Source: Mangrovimonas sp. YM274 (GTDB lineage Bacteria > Bacteroidota > Bacteroidia > Flavobacteriales > Flavobacteriaceae). Taken from it: a DNA stretch of 64,000 nucleotides. Below the pieces are notes generated by a model. The model was not told the origin of the DNA and searched no databases. It saw only the letters and a program-made list of their open reading frames with translations. How positions within the stretch are numbered: position 1 is the stretch's first letter; the number at the start of each line of letters is the position of its first letter. Of this stretch, positions 46,504-55,189 are shown piece after piece. The DNA is taken from contig NZ_CP133091.1 of NCBI RefSeq assembly GCF_030908385.1, positions 717,501-781,500 on the forward strand. The letters run 5' to 3'. The position numbers and the translations under genes are program-made.

Positions 46504-47205
46504 ATGATTGAAATAAATAATATTCACAAGTCTTACCATATGGGGAGCAATAGCCTTCATGTGTTAAAGGGAATCAATTTTAATGTAAAGGAAGGCGAAC
46601 TGGTTTCCATTATGGGATCATCGGGGTCTGGGAAGTCTACATTATTGAACATTTTGGGCATGCTTGACGAAGCGGATTCAGGTGAATACCGTTTGGATGG
46701 ATTTCCTATTAACAATCTAAACGAAAAAATTGCCGCTAAGTATAGAAATGAATTTCTAGGATTTATTTTCCAATCCTTTAACTTAATTAATTACAAAACA
46801 GCCTTAGATAATGTCGCGCTCCCATTGTATTATCAGGGTGTTAAAAGAAGGGAGCGTGTGGATAAGGCAAGGCATTATTTGGAAAAAGTGGGCCTTGGGC
46901 CTTGGGCCAACCATTTGCCAAGTGAACTTTCAGGTGGGCAAAAGCAAAGGGTTGCCATTGCAAGGGCATTAGCCAGCGACCCAAAGGTTTTATTGGCCGA
47001 TGAGCCGACAGGTGCTTTGGATACAACAACATCCTATGAGGTTATGGAGTTGATTCAGGGGATTAATGATGAAGGCAAGACTATTTTGGTGGTGACTCAC
47101 GAACACGATATCGCCAATATGACCAAACGAATTGTAAACCTCAAGGACGGCGTAATTATTGATGATAGTTTGGTAGAACAAGTTAGAGCTTCTCAATATG
47201 TTTGA
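46504..47205 (+). CDS. MacB/LolD-type ABC transporter ATPase
   Basis: This 233-residue ATPase has Walker A GSSGSGKST, Q-loop FIFQSFNLI, signature LSGGQKQRVAIARAL, Walker B VLLADEPTGALD and a switch His in VTHEHD. Sequence and size match the MacB/LolD family, which powers export or extraction through mechanotransmission instead of direct transport. It overlaps the first permease gene by 8 bases and starts a six-gene exporter operon. Confidence 0.95.
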   Translation: MIEINNIHKSYHMGSNSLHVLKGINFNVKEGELVSIMGSSGSGKSTLLNILGMLDEADSGEYRLDGFPINNLNEKIAAKYRNEFLGFIFQSFNLINYKTALDNVALPLYYQGVKRRERVDKARHYLEKVGLGPWANHLPSELSGGQKQRVAIARALASDPKVLLADEPTGALDTTTSYEVMELIQGINDEGKTILVVTHEHDIANMTKRIVNLKDGVIIDDSLVEQVRASQYV

Positions 47206-48442
47206 TATTGAACGATGGCAGGAAATCTTTGAAACGCTACGAAAAAATAAACTTCGAACGTTTTTAACCGGGCTTTCGGTGGCCTCGGGGATATTTATAC
47301 TTGTTATTTTGCTAGGGTTCAGTAAAGGCATAGAAAATGGTGTGACGTCGCAGTTCCAAAGGGATGCTACTAACATGATAACGGTTTGGACCAATAGAAC
47401 TACTAAGGAATACAAAGGCCTAAACCCTGGTCGATACGTCCAACTAAAGAATGGTGATTTTGATATGGTTTCTACCAAGTACAAAGATTACTTGGAGTAT
47501 AAGTCATCTCTTCATGGTATGTGGGGAGTGACCATGACTTATGGAAATGAAAGTGGAAGTTACCGTATCAGAGGCGTGATGCCTGAACATCAATTTATTG
47601 AAAATGCCGACATCTTAAAAGGACGTTTTATAAATCAAGCGGATCTTGATGAGGCCAAAAAGGTAGCTGTTATTGGCAACAAGCTTAAACGAGATTTATT
47701 TAAGGATGAAGATGCCATAGATAAGAATATCTTAATGTATGGTATGAATTTTAAGGTTATTGGAGTATTCACTGATCCAGGTGGGGATCGGGAAGAAGAT
47801 CAAGCTTATATACCGATATCTACGTCGCAAAAAGTATTTAATATAGGGGATAACATTCGGAACATGTTGTTCACGGTAGAGATGTCCGATAATTTTTCTG
47901 ATGCGGTTGCCTTATCTCAAAACATTTCCACGGAAATAGAATCCCAAATCAAGCAAATGCATACGGTAGCTCCAGATGATACTGGAGCAGTTAGGGTTTA
48001 TAACACGCTTGAAGAAGCCAAGAAAATATACAAGCTAATAGATACCATTAAGGCTGTGTTTTGGTTTGTGGGAATAGGGACAATTATTGCGGGAATAGTA
48101 GGCGTGGGAAACATCATGCTTATAATTGTAAAAGAACGTACCAAAGAAATAGGTATTCGAAAAGCTTTAGGCGCTTTGCCCTGGTCAATAATTGGTATGA
48201 TTATTCAGGAGGCAGTTTTTGTAACCATGTTTTCTGGACTCTTCGGGTTGATTTTTGGTTTAGGATTATTGGAAGCCGTGGGGCCTCAGGTGGAAAGTGA
48301 TTTTATAAAGTATCCACAAGTAGATTTTAATATAGCCATAACCACTGTGTTTATTTTGGTGTTTGCGGGAGCATTGGCTGGGTTTATTCCAGCATATCGG
48401 GCAGCAAAAATTAAGCCTATTGAGGCATTAAGGGACGAATAA
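47198..48442 (+). CDS. MacB-type ABC transporter permease (first)
   Basis: This 414-residue protein has the MacB architecture: one N-terminal helix (about 21-41), a large periplasmic domain (about 42-285, MacB_PCD-like) and three C-terminal helices with the FtsX-like signature IVKERTKEIGIRKALGA. It overlaps the ATPase gene by 8 bases and ends one base before the next ATG. The ATPase is a separate protein, unlike E. coli MacB, where it is fused. Confidence 0.94.
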   Translation: MFDIERWQEIFETLRKNKLRTFLTGLSVASGIFILVILLGFSKGIENGVTSQFQRDATNMITVWTNRTTKEYKGLNPGRYVQLKNGDFDMVSTKYKDYLEYKSSLHGMWGVTMTYGNESGSYRIRGVMPEHQFIENADILKGRFINQADLDEAKKVAVIGNKLKRDLFKDEDAIDKNILMYGMNFKVIGVFTDPGGDREEDQAYIPISTSQKVFNIGDNIRNMLFTVEMSDNFSDAVALSQNISTEIESQIKQMHTVAPDDTGAVRVYNTLEEAKKIYKLIDTIKAVFWFVGIGTIIAGIVGVGNIMLIIVKERTKEIGIRKALGALPWSIIGMIIQEAVFVTMFSGLFGLIFGLGLLEAVGPQVESDFIKYPQVDFNIAITTVFILVFAGALAGFIPAYRAAKIKPIEALRDE

Positions 48443-48443
48443 T

Positions 48444-49703
48444 ATGTTTAATAAAGATCGTTGGGACGAAATATTACAGGCGCTTGCCACTAATAAATTC
48501 AGAACGTTTTTAACCGCTTTTGGCGTTTTTTGGGGTATCTTTATACTAGTATTATTGTTGGCTCTAACCAATGGACTGAAAAATGGTGTCACTGCAGATT
48601 TTGGTGACTTTGCCACTAATTCCATGTTTATGTGGACCCAAAGAACTTCTGTTCCTTACAAAGGAATGCCCAAAGGGCGAAACTTCAATTATAAATTGGA
48701 TGATGTAGAGGCTATTAAAGCTCAGGTGCCCAATTTAAAATATGTGTCTCCCCGAAATCAGTTGGGTGGGTTTAGGGGATCCAACAATGTTACTAGAGGA
48801 ACCAAAACTGGAGCTTTTGAAATCTACGGTGATTACCCGGAATACATTAATCAGCAACCTATGGATATTCTGCAGGGTAGATTTATTAGCTATTCCGATA
48901 TCAATACCAAACGGAAGGTGTGTGTTATTGGAACTGATGTTGTCAAGGGACTTTATGATAAGGGAGAGGAAGTCATGGGGTCTTATATCAAGATTAATGG
49001 TGTAAATTTTATGGTAGTGGGCACTTTTAAGATGAGCAACAGTCAAGGTGATCGCGAACAGGATGCCAATACTGTATATATTCCATTTACAACGTTTGGT
49101 CATGCCTTTAATCGTGGAGATAATGTTGGTTGGATGGCCATTACAGCAGTTGATGATATAACGATAACATCTGTAAAGCAGCAAGTCTTCGATTTAATGA
49201 AAGCTCGACATAAAGTGGCTCCAGAAGATGACAGGGCCATTGGTCACTGGGATTTATCCGAGCAGTTTGAGCGTATAAATGGGCTTTTTACCATCTTGAC
49301 TATTGTTGGTTATTTTGTAGGGGCCTTGGTACTTATGTCTGGAATTATCGGGATTAGCAATATCATGCTCATTGTGGTGAAAGAACGAACTAAGGAGATA
49401 GGAGTACGTAGAGCTTTGGGAGCAAGTCCTTGGACTATAAAGGGGCAAATACTTCAGGAAAGTCTTCTTTTAACGATTCTGTCTGGAATGGTAGGGATTT
49501 CCTTTTCGGCTTTCATGATTTGGCTGCTCAATTACTTGTTGGATAGTAGTGGCCCCGTTGAAAATTTTGCGAACCCAAGTGTTAACATGACCGTGGTGTT
49601 TACGGCGTTAATAATATTGGTGGTATCTGGATTGTTAGCAGGATTGATACCAGCCAATAGTGCCACCAAAATGAAACCTGTTGATGCCCTGCGAATAGAA
49701 TAA
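48444..49703 (+). CDS. MacB-type ABC transporter permease (second)
   Basis: This 419-residue paralogue of the previous gene shares the N-terminal helix, periplasmic domain and FtsX-like signature VVKERTKEIGVRRALGA. The two are clearly diverged (for example in the periplasmic domain), so the exporter is probably a heterodimer of the two permeases. The ATG at 48444 follows the upstream stop by one base. No stop or frameshift breaks it. Confidence 0.94.
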   Translation: MFNKDRWDEILQALATNKFRTFLTAFGVFWGIFILVLLLALTNGLKNGVTADFGDFATNSMFMWTQRTSVPYKGMPKGRNFNYKLDDVEAIKAQVPNLKYVSPRNQLGGFRGSNNVTRGTKTGAFEIYGDYPEYINQQPMDILQGRFISYSDINTKRKVCVIGTDVVKGLYDKGEEVMGSYIKINGVNFMVVGTFKMSNSQGDREQDANTVYIPFTTFGHAFNRGDNVGWMAITAVDDITITSVKQQVFDLMKARHKVAPEDDRAIGHWDLSEQFERINGLFTILTIVGYFVGALVLMSGIIGISNIMLIVVKERTKEIGVRRALGASPWTIKGQILQESLLLTILSGMVGISFSAFMIWLLNYLLDSSGPVENFANPSVNMTVVFTALIILVVSGLLAGLIPANSATKMKPVDALRIE

Positions 49704-49744
49704 AACTTGAAACATCCTAACAAACCAAATAAATAGCATTACCG

Positions 49745-50905
49745 ATGAAAAGAACAAAAACCGTTATTATTCTCATGTTTATAGTGATTGCGTTTTCTGC
49801 AGCGCTATACTATTTATGGCAAAAAAATCAGGAGAATCCTATTAAATATACTACCGAAGCACCTAGCGAGCAAACTATTGTAGTAAAAACGGTGGCAACA
49901 GGGAGTATTGTTCCAAAGGAAGAAGTATTGATAAAGCCAAATATTTCCGGAGTAATAGAAGAGATTTTTATTGAAGCGGGAGAATATGTAAATTCGGGAG
50001 ATCTCATTGCCCAGATTCGAGTGATTCCAAATGTATCTTCATTAACAAGTGCTAAAAATAGTATCGCAAGCAGTCAAACGGCATTGCAAACAGCACAAAT
50101 TAATTTGGAAACGCAGCAGGCAAATTATGACAGACAGAAAGCTTTGTTTGATAAAGGGGTGATTTCTGCTAATGATTTTGAAAGCATAAAAAACACCTAT
50201 TTACAAACCAAGCAAAGTGTAGAGCAGGCAAAGATTAACCTGACTTCAGCCAAACAGAATTTTGATATTATTAAAACCGGAACCACGAGCGGTTTGGGAA
50301 ATATTGCACAAACCCAAGTAAGAGCAACGGTTTCGGGGATGGTTTTGGACGTACCGGTTAAAGTGGGAAATCAAGTGATTGAAGCCAATAACTTTAATGA
50401 AGGAACATCCATCGCATCGCTGGCAGATGTTAAAAAAATGATATTTGAAGGAAAGGTAGATGAGAGTGAGGTTGGAAAAATAAAGGAAGGTTTGCCATTA
50501 GAAATTACTGTAGGAGCTATCGAGAACAAAGAGTTTGATGCGGTCTTGGATTATATTGCTCCAAAAGGTGTGGAGGAAAATGGGGCTATTCAATTTGAAA
50601 TAAAAGGAACCCTTACCAAAATGGATACCACCTTTATAAGGGCTGGTTTGAGTGCCAATGCAGCCATTATTTTGGATAAAGCAGAAAAGGTGTTGGCTAT
50701 TAAGGAAGCCTTGGTGCAATACGATAAAGAAACAAAATTACCTTTTGTCGAGATTGAAAAAGGCGATCAGGATTTTGAACGTAAAGATGTTGAGTTGGGG
50801 ATTAGTGACGGGATATATGTTGAGGTGAAAAAGGGTGTAACAAAAGATGATAAAATTAAGGTGTGGAACCAGCTACAGGGAGCACCTCAGTATGCTCAAA
50901 ATTAA
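49745..50905 (+). CDS. HlyD/MacA-type periplasmic adaptor (first)
   Basis: This 386-residue adaptor has an N-terminal membrane anchor (about 6-24), a split lipoyl domain (VKTVATGSIVPKEEVLIKP and the later ATVSGMVLDVPVKVGNQV), a coiled-coil hairpin between them (about 100-170, Gln- and Ser-rich), a beta-barrel and a membrane-proximal domain. It should bridge the inner-membrane permeases and the TolC protein encoded next. Spacing of 41 bases from the permease gene keeps it in the operon. Confidence 0.92.
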   Translation: MKRTKTVIILMFIVIAFSAALYYLWQKNQENPIKYTTEAPSEQTIVVKTVATGSIVPKEEVLIKPNISGVIEEIFIEAGEYVNSGDLIAQIRVIPNVSSLTSAKNSIASSQTALQTAQINLETQQANYDRQKALFDKGVISANDFESIKNTYLQTKQSVEQAKINLTSAKQNFDIIKTGTTSGLGNIAQTQVRATVSGMVLDVPVKVGNQVIEANNFNEGTSIASLADVKKMIFEGKVDESEVGKIKEGLPLEITVGAIENKEFDAVLDYIAPKGVEENGAIQFEIKGTLTKMDTTFIRAGLSANAAIILDKAEKVLAIKEALVQYDKETKLPFVEIEKGDQDFERKDVELGISDGIYVEVKKGVTKDDKIKVWNQLQGAPQYAQN

Positions 50906-50955
50906 TTCGTGAATTTTGTAACACTTTAACATTTACACAGACTTATAAACCGATT

Positions 50956-52296
50956 ATGAAAAAACAATTTTTCCTATTTATAGCGCTTATTTCCTTTGCT
51001 GCTCAAGCCCAAGAAAAAAAATGGACCCTAGAAGAATGTGTAGAATACGCTTTGGAACATAATATTTCCATCCAGCAATCCGCACTAGATTCAGAGTTGG
51101 CAGATATTGACAAAAATCAGGCAGTTTCAAATTTTTTCCCAAATTTAAGCGCCTCGGCATCCTACAATATAAACACTGGGGCCAATATTAACCCAGCCAC
51201 CAACCAGTTCGAAAATGAGACTTTTAAATCGGCTTCTGGAGGAGTTAGCTCAGGTGTTAATATTTTTGCGGGGTTAAGAAACTGGAAAAGCCTTCAAAGA
51301 GCAAAATTGAATCAATTATCATCTCAGTATGCTTTAGACAAGATGAAAGATGATATCTCATTGTTTGTCGCAAATTCATTTTTGCAAATTTTATTCAATA
51401 AGGAACAGCTTAAAGTACTTCAAGCTCAAAATGTAATTACTCAAGAAAATTTGCAGCGAACTCAAGAAATGGTCAATGCAGGAACCTTGCCTGAAGGAGA
51501 TCTTTTGGAAATTAAAGCAACCGATGCTACCCAAAAACAAGAAATCATTGCAGCAGAAAATACATTGTTTATATCAAAACTTGGCTTAGCACAATTGTTA
51601 CAGATAAAGGACTATCAAAATTTTGATATTGTAGATGATGAATATGATATTATCTCGGAAAATATTTTGAATGAAAATGCGCAAACTATAGCTGATAAGG
51701 CAAAGGTTGAATTGAATGATATTAATATTGCTGAAACAAGTTTGTTAATTGCAGAAAAGGACTTGTCTTTGGCACGTTCAAACTATTTTCCAACACTATC
51801 TGGTTTTTTAAGTTACAACACGCGTTGGTCTAGTACGCAAATAGACCCATTTACTGGAGAAGAAATCGTATTTTTGGACCAGTTGTATATATTCGATGGT
51901 ACAGCAATAGGATTTCAATTGAATGTTCCTATTTTTAATCGGTTTACAACCAGGAATAGTGTAAATAGAAGTAAGGTAAATGTTGAAAGAGCGAAATACC
52001 AATTGGAGCAAGCTGAGTTGGATCTAGAATCTAATGTATATCAAGCATACAATGATGCCAAGAATGCTAAGAAAGCCTATGAAGCTGCGGTTCAAACTGA
52101 AGAAGCAAGGCAGTTGGCTTTTGAGTATTCAAAGGAGCGTTATAATGTGGGATTGTCTAATGCGTTTGATTTTAACCAATCGCGCACGCAATATGAAAAT
52201 TCGCAATCGCAAGTTATTAGAACCAAATACGATTACATATTTAAACTCAAAGTTTTGGAGTTCTATTTTGGAATTCCAATCACCCAAATTAATTAG
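50956..52296 (+). CDS. TolC-family outer-membrane efflux protein
   Basis: The ATG at 50956 gives a signal peptide (MKKQFFLFIALISFAAQAQ) and a 446-residue product; the longer frame overlaps the previous gene and adds no conserved sequence. Family features include WTLEECVEYALEHNISIQQS at the mature N-terminus, long amphipathic helices in two internal repeats, and YNVGLSNAFDFNQSRTQYENS near the C-terminus. It is the outer-membrane channel for the exporter and lies between the two adaptor genes. Confidence 0.93.
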   Translation: MKKQFFLFIALISFAAQAQEKKWTLEECVEYALEHNISIQQSALDSELADIDKNQAVSNFFPNLSASASYNINTGANINPATNQFENETFKSASGGVSSGVNIFAGLRNWKSLQRAKLNQLSSQYALDKMKDDISLFVANSFLQILFNKEQLKVLQAQNVITQENLQRTQEMVNAGTLPEGDLLEIKATDATQKQEIIAAENTLFISKLGLAQLLQIKDYQNFDIVDDEYDIISENILNENAQTIADKAKVELNDINIAETSLLIAEKDLSLARSNYFPTLSGFLSYNTRWSSTQIDPFTGEEIVFLDQLYIFDGTAIGFQLNVPIFNRFTTRNSVNRSKVNVERAKYQLEQAELDLESNVYQAYNDAKNAKKAYEAAVQTEEARQLAFEYSKERYNVGLSNAFDFNQSRTQYENSQSQVIRTKYDYIFKLKVLEFYFGIPITQIN

Positions 52297-52301
52297 ATTT
52301 T

Positions 52302-53582
52302 ATGAGTAAAAAAGGACTCATTGCTCTTCTCGCAATCATAACTTTAGCTATTGTTTTAGTTGTAGGTAAAAAAATAGGCTGGTTTGGTAAGCAAGGGAAT
52401 TTTAAGGTTGTAGAAACTCAAGAAATTGCCTTAATGGATATTGTGGAAACCGTTTCTGCTACAGGAAAAATCCAGCCGGAAATAGAAGTGAAATTATCCA
52501 GTGAGGTTTCTGGAGAAATTATTGAGCTGCCAATTGTGGAAGGGCAGCAAGTTAAAAAAGGGGATCTTTTGGTGCGTGTTAATCCGGATATTTATCAGTC
52601 CAATTTAAACCGTTCTCAAGCTACTTTACAAAATTCCAGAGCGGGCTTAAGTCAGGCAGAGGCTTCTTTGAAAGAAGCAAAAGCTAATTATGATAGAAAC
52701 AAGATTCTGTTTGAAAAAGGCATTATTTCCAAGTCCGATTGGGATAAGGCCATTTCTTCTTATGAAGTGGCACAAGCCAGTAAGGAGTCTGCCTATTTTA
52801 ATGTGCAGAGTGCGGCTGCAACCGTAAATGAGTCAAGGGACAATCTTAGCAGAACAACTATTTATGCTCCCATGAGTGGAACAATTTCCAAATTGGATGT
52901 GGAGTTAGGTGAGCGAGTTGTAGGAACCCAACAAATGGCTGGTACCGAGATTATGAGAGTGGCCAACCTGAGTAATATGGAAGTAGAGGTTGATGTGAAC
53001 GAGAATGACATTGTAAAGGTGCAAATTGGTGATTCTGCAATCGTTGAAGTGGATGCCTATCTTAAAAAGGAATTTAGAGGAATTGTAACCGAAATAGCTA
53101 ATTCAGCAGAAGGAAATTTAACAGCAGATCAGGTTACCAATTTTAAAGTAAAAGTTAGAATTTTAGATGAATCCTATAAAGATTTAACCGAAGGTAAACC
53201 TGAACATTTTTCTCCCTTTAGACCAGGAATGACGGCTACGGTTGACATAATTACAACGACAAAAAATAGTGTAGTTGGAGTGCCTATTAGCGCTATTGTA
53301 ATAAAAACGGATACAAGTTCAGGCAAGCCATCTGGAGCTCCCAAAATGGGAGGTGGCATCTTAGATGAAAAATTTGAGTGCGTATTTGTCAGAAATAATG
53401 ATGAAGCCAAGTTGAAAGTGGTAAAAACGGGAATTCAAGATGATGCCAATATTGAGATAGTTTCAGGGCTTTCCGAAGGTGAAGAAATTATTACCGGGCC
53501 ATACAATGTTGTTTCTAAAACCTTGAAACCTGGTGATAAAATAGAAATACAATCAGAAGAAAGTAAGCAGGAGGAGATTTAG
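52302..53582 (+). CDS. HlyD/MacA-type periplasmic adaptor (second)
   Basis: This 426-residue adaptor has a membrane anchor (about 6-22), lipoyl half-motifs (VSATGKIQPEIEVKLSSEV and later TIYAPMSGTISKLDVELGE), a coiled-coil hairpin (about 100-180), and a C-terminal domain with a Gly/Pro-rich insertion near residue 340 (SSGKPSGAPKMGGG). It is diverged from the first adaptor, about 2.5 kb upstream. Two adaptors, two permeases and one TolC suggest a heteromeric pump or two alternative pumps. Start 5 bases after tolC. Confidence 0.92.
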   Translation: MSKKGLIALLAIITLAIVLVVGKKIGWFGKQGNFKVVETQEIALMDIVETVSATGKIQPEIEVKLSSEVSGEIIELPIVEGQQVKKGDLLVRVNPDIYQSNLNRSQATLQNSRAGLSQAEASLKEAKANYDRNKILFEKGIISKSDWDKAISSYEVAQASKESAYFNVQSAAATVNESRDNLSRTTIYAPMSGTISKLDVELGERVVGTQQMAGTEIMRVANLSNMEVEVDVNENDIVKVQIGDSAIVEVDAYLKKEFRGIVTEIANSAEGNLTADQVTNFKVKVRILDESYKDLTEGKPEHFSPFRPGMTATVDIITTTKNSVVGVPISAIVIKTDTSSGKPSGAPKMGGGILDEKFECVFVRNNDEAKLKVVKTGIQDDANIEIVSGLSEGEEIITGPYNVVSKTLKPGDKIEIQSEESKQEEI

Positions 53583-53597
53583 TTTAGGGTTGCAATT

Positions 53598-54269
53598 ATG
53601 GCGTTGATATTAAGTATAGAGACAACTACCACCAATTGTTCGGTGGCAATTTCTGAGGAAGGAAAAACAATTGTTTTAAAGGAAGATAATGGAAATGGGT
53701 ATTCTCATGCAGAATCTTTGCATGTGTTTATCGATGAGGTTATAAAATCTGCCAATATACAGGGTGCAGAATTGGATGCTATTGCAATCAGTAAAGGACC
53801 TGGATCATATACGGGGTTAAGAATTGGGGTGTCCGCAGCGAAGGGATTATGCTTTTCGCTGGATAAACCATTGATTTCGGTATCTACTTTAGAGGCTTTG
53901 GCATGTCAAGTAAATGCTTTTGATGGAGTCATAGTTCCCATGTTGGATGCTCGAAGACTAGAGGTGTATTCTGCTATTTTTGACAACAATTATAAAGCAA
54001 TAAGAGAAGTTCAAGCCGAAGTATTGGATGCGGATTCCTATGCTAAGTATTTAGAAAATGGTTCAGTTCACTTTGTAGGTAACGGAGTAGAAAAAACAAA
54101 GGGGCTGATTTCGCACCCCAATGCCATTTTTGTGGAAGGAAAGTTGCCATCGGCAAAAGAAATGGGAGCTTTGGCTTATGATAAGTTCAAAAAAAACGAC
54201 ATCGAAGATGTCGCTTATTTTGAACCTTTTTATTTGAAAGACTTCATTGCATTAAAGCCTAAGTCTTAA
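53598..54269 (+). CDS. tsaB: tRNA threonylcarbamoyladenosine synthesis protein TsaB
   Basis: TsaB is the inactive ASKHA-fold partner of TsaD in making t6A37 in tRNAs. The 223-residue protein has the family N-terminus LILSIETTTTNCSVAISE, the segment AIAISKGPGSYTGLRIGVSA, and PMLDARRLEVYSA. It lies 15 bases after the second adaptor and may be cotranscribed with the exporter operon. Its stop codon directly abuts the stop codon of the convergent mscS gene. Confidence 0.96.
   Translation: MALILSIETTTTNCSVAISEEGKTIVLKEDNGNGYSHAESLHVFIDEVIKSANIQGAELDAIAISKGPGSYTGLRIGVSAAKGLCFSLDKPLISVSTLEALACQVNAFDGVIVPMLDARRLEVYSAIFDNNYKAIREVQAEVLDADSYAKYLENGSVHFVGNGVEKTKGLISHPNAIFVEGKLPSAKEMGALAYDKFKKNDIEDVAYFEPFYLKDFIALKPKS
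54197..54213 (+). terminator. Possible terminator hairpin inside the tsaB 3' end
   Basis: CGACATC (54197-54203) and GATGTCG (54207-54213) form a 7-bp stem with loop GAA inside the coding sequence, with an A-run before it and CTTATTTTG after it. There is no space for an intergenic terminator, so this hairpin or its minus-strand equivalent could end one of the two mRNAs. Confidence 0.3.
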
Positions 54270-55082
54270 TTAGCCTTCTTTGTGAATTTCCACACTGTGT
54301 GGGTAAGGAATTTCAATACCTGCAGCATCAAGTGCTTCTTTGGTACTTTCCATAACATCAAAGTATACAGTCCAGTAATCTTCAGTTTTACACCATGGTC
54401 TTACGGCAAAGTTTACCGAGCTATCGGCTAATTCCAAAACGGTTACCGATGGCGCCGGATCTTTTAATACTTTAGGGTGAGATGTCAATTGCTGCATGAG
54501 GACTTCTTTAGTGGCTTTGATATCGGCATCGTAGCTCACACCAAAAACGAAATCTACACGTCTAGTACCTAATGAAGTATAGTTGATGATGTTTCCGTTG
54601 GATAAAGAACCATTTGGAATAATAATTTCCTTGTTGGATAGTCCTGTTAATTTGGTAGTGAAGATTTCAATTTCCTTAACAACACCCATTTCTCCTTGGG
54701 CTTCAATTAAATCTCCAATTTTGATAGGTTTGAAAATCATGATTAAAACACCTCCAGCAAAATTCGCTAATGACCCTTGAAGAGCCAATCCAACTGCCAA
54801 ACCTGCTGCGGCAATAATGGCTGCAAAAGAGGTGGTTTCAACCCCAACAGTTCCTAGAACAACAATTATCAGAACTATTTTTAAGGCCCAATTTAGGAGG
54901 TTTAAAAGAAATTTTTTGAGACTGATATCATAATCTCCTTTGTCTAAAATTTTCTTAGTAGTGTTGAACAATATTTTAATGACCCAGGACCCAATGATCC
55001 AAATTGCAATGGCTCCAAGAACCTTTGGTCCAAAATTTACAATTAAGTCATATCCTTTGTCTACCCATTTTTGTAGTTCCAT
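54270..55082 (-). CDS. Small-conductance mechanosensitive channel (MscS family)
   Basis: MscS channels open under membrane tension to protect against osmotic downshock. The 270-residue protein starting at the ATG at 55082 (MELQKWVDKGYDL) has three helices (about 16-38, 55-80 and 86-112), the pore-helix pattern AAAGLAVGLALQGSLANFAGG, and the beta domain (FKPIKIGDLIEAQGEMGVV). The longer frame would start at a TTG that lies inside the -7 promoter box, so it is rejected. It converges on tsaB with abutting stop codons. Confidence 0.95.
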   Translation of the reverse strand: MELQKWVDKGYDLIVNFGPKVLGAIAIWIIGSWVIKILFNTTKKILDKGDYDISLKKFLLNLLNWALKIVLIIVVLGTVGVETTSFAAIIAAAGLAVGLALQGSLANFAGGVLIMIFKPIKIGDLIEAQGEMGVVKEIEIFTTKLTGLSNKEIIIPNGSLSNGNIINYTSLGTRRVDFVFGVSYDADIKATKEVLMQQLTSHPKVLKDPAPSVTVLELADSSVNFAVRPWCKTEDYWTVYFDVMESTKEALDAAGIEIPYPHSVEIHKEG

Positions 55083-55106
55083 ATAAGTGTGTTTTAAATT
55101 ATTAAT

Positions 55107-55137
55107 CAAATGTAGGGATAATCATTTAAAACTGAAA
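55107..55137 (-). promoter_or_regulatory. Promoter of mscS
   Basis: On the minus strand TTTC (55137-55134), 19 bases, then a perfect TACATTTG -7 box (55114-55107). The leader to the ATG at 55082 would be about 20 bases. This box decides the start codon, because it overlaps the upstream TTG. Confidence 0.55.
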
Positions 55138-55189
55138 GTGTTAATACGTAAGTAACAGAAATTTAAAATTTAGGAGGCATTACAAATTT

